From: Cytophagales bacterium
GTDB taxonomy: Bacteria > Bacteroidota > Bacteroidia > Cytophagales > 172606-1
NCBI GenBank assembly: GCA_030446715.1
Contig: JAUJMU010000001.1
Coordinates: forward strand, 969,297-1,033,296
Direction: 5' to 3'
DNA: 64,000 bases
Part shown: positions 63,246-64,000 of the stretch, piece after piece
Layout: each line of letters begins with the position of its first letter
Position numbering within the stretch: the first letter of the stretch is position 1
Translations under genes and position numbers: made by a program
Notes under the pieces: generated by a model
The model's database searches: none
The model's input: only the letters and a program-made list of their open reading frames with translations
Told to the model about the DNA's origin: nothing

Positions 63246-64000
63246 ATGAACAACTGGGGCTACGTTACTGATTCATTTCTGCAGATGGTGCAGCTGCTCA
63301 CCAACGCCGTGCTGCACAACTGCCTTTTTCTGGTGCCGGCTTTTATGCTGGCCGGGCTAGCCGTGGCAATGGTCAGGGCGGTATTCACGGGCGGGGAAAT
63401 GGTGATGGATACGGGCTTTCTGCTGCGCGGCGTGGCCGTCTGGTTCGTTCTCTTCAACTACCTCGAACTCCTAGACATCGTGACGGGAGCGGTGGAAGGT
63501 TTTGCCCGGCTCATTCCCGAGCCGACCGGCATCATGGAGAGTCTCAATGAGTTTGCCCAGTCCACCATCACGCCCGGGCAGCCTGCGCCTGATCCGGATG
63601 CTTCACCCGCGGACAGGATCATGAACTACGTTCAGGGGGCAACCGGCTTTCAGACCGGCATTATCTACTGGCTGATGGACGCCGTGGAACGGGGATTTAC
63701 GATGGGCATGCGGCTGGTATACGAAAAGCTGCGGGCAATGCTCCTGGCCTTCCTGACGGTGGCGGGTCCCCTGTCGCTGACCCTGTCCGTATTTCCGGGA
63801 ATGGAAAAGATCGCCGGGCACTGGTTCCGGGGCTGGTTCATGATCCACATGTGGTCGGTGACGCTCCGGCTGCTTGATTCCATCATTCACAATTATAACG
63901 CCGCCGTCTTTGATACGGTGGGTGGCAGCCCCCTTTCCCTGATGGATGCGCTGGTGATCAACGTAGTGTGCATGCTGATGTATTTTATGGTGCCCAGCCT
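63246..64000 (+). CDS. traJ: TraJ/VirB6-like transfer membrane protein, N-terminal part
   Basis: ATG 63246 opens a frame that runs without a stop to the end of the window (251 codons). The chain has several long hydrophobic segments (CLFLVPAFMLAGLAVAMV, GVAVWFVLFNYLELLDI, LLAFLTVAGPLSLTLSV, ALVINVVCMLMYFMV) and the GHWFRGWFMIHMWSVTLRLL motif. This fits the polytopic TraJ (VirB6/TrbL-like) channel protein, expected shortly after TraG. The C-terminus is outside the window. Confidence 0.75.
   Translation, partial: MNNWGYVTDSFLQMVQLLTNAVLHNCLFLVPAFMLAGLAVAMVRAVFTGGEMVMDTGFLLRGVAVWFVLFNYLELLDIVTGAVEGFARLIPEPTGIMESLNEFAQSTITPGQPAPDPDASPADRIMNYVQGATGFQTGIIYWLMDAVERGFTMGMRLVYEKLRAMLLAFLTVAGPLSLTLSVFPGMEKIAGHWFRGWFMIHMWSVTLRLLDSIIHNYNAAVFDTVGGSPLSLMDALVINVVCMLMYFMVPS

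Larger units (their letters stand above)
49920..64000 (+). mobile_element. Integrative conjugative element, left part, at tRNA-Gln
   Basis: Directly after the tRNA 3' end come two tandem tyrosine recombinase genes (both broken), a cargo operon of GTPase-associated conflict genes with lower G+C than the flanks, a broken membrane-protein gene, and four type IV secretion genes in conjugation order. Integration at a tRNA 3' end by such integrases is well known. The right end, the second att copy and the rest of the transfer genes are outside the window. I see no second copy of the tRNA 3' segment inside it. Confidence 0.75.

Noticed and set aside
1-64000. CRISPR arrays
   Set aside because: I saw no regularly spaced direct repeats and no cas-like genes.

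Overview
The window looks like a chromosome segment of a Bacteroidota bacterium, most likely of the order Cytophagales. The grounds are the type IX secretion genes porU and porV, gldE, DUF4249 paired with a TonB-dependent receptor, several TAnnTTTG-type -7 promoter boxes, few Shine-Dalgarno sequences, many TTG/GTG starts and a Bacteroidota-type conjugation ATPase. I cannot name the genus.

Layout. 0-1.5 kb: end of a methyltransferase, then a shortened Rpn-family nuclease gene and a leftover tail of a second one. 1.6-4.7 kb (minus strand): HU protein, a TPR protein, a 29-residue COX24/AURKAIP1-type basic protein and an RNase E/G. 4.9-9.9 kb: mutY, ssb, gldE, an active M16 peptidase and ispF. 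9.9-10.5 kb: an intergenic stretch with two perfect palindromes. 10.5-14.4 kb: a three-gene outer-membrane unit (beta-barrel protein, TonB-dependent receptor, DUF4249 lipoprotein). 14.4-15.1 kb: transposase remnants. 15.1-19.0 kb: sulfate activation genes cysC-cysD-cysN and a divergent cysQ-like gene that has lost metal ligands. 19-49.7 kb: mostly housekeeping genes (mnmD, a TerB/FHA-like/ABC fusion, a DECR-type reductase, an RluA enzyme, agmatine deiminase, pth, a glucuronokinase-like GHMP kinase, an MpaB-type oxygenase, lon, an OmpA/PD40 protein, ilvA, purS, porU, porV, an inactive M16 partner, a frameshifted double ABC ATPase, a secreted HEXXH protein, an S24-type repressor, a ceramidase-like lipoprotein).

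49.8-64 kb: a tRNA-Gln(TTG) gene marks the edge of an integrative conjugative element. It holds two tandem decayed tyrosine recombinases, a cargo operon at 52.2-59.0 kb, and the start of a type IV secretion module (TraE-, TraF-, TraG- and TraJ-like) running off the window.

The cargo is the most interesting item. I read it as a GTPase-associated conflict system: an all-helical GASH protein, two TRAFAC-type GTPases (DO-GTPase2 with an N-terminal Cys/His cluster, and DO-GTPase1), a GAP1 protein ending in an effector-associated domain (EAD1), and a nucleoside-phosphorylase-fold effector that also ends in EAD1. Overlapping genes suggest one operon, and the shared EAD1 suggests homotypic recruitment of the nucleosidase to the GTPase/GAP1 sensor. 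DO-GTPase1 carries one homopolymer frameshift and the N-terminal half of GAP1 about seven, so this copy is either decaying or locally mis-sequenced. Single-base homopolymer shifts also break traG and the double ABC ATPase, so sequence error has to be excluded before any gene is called dead.
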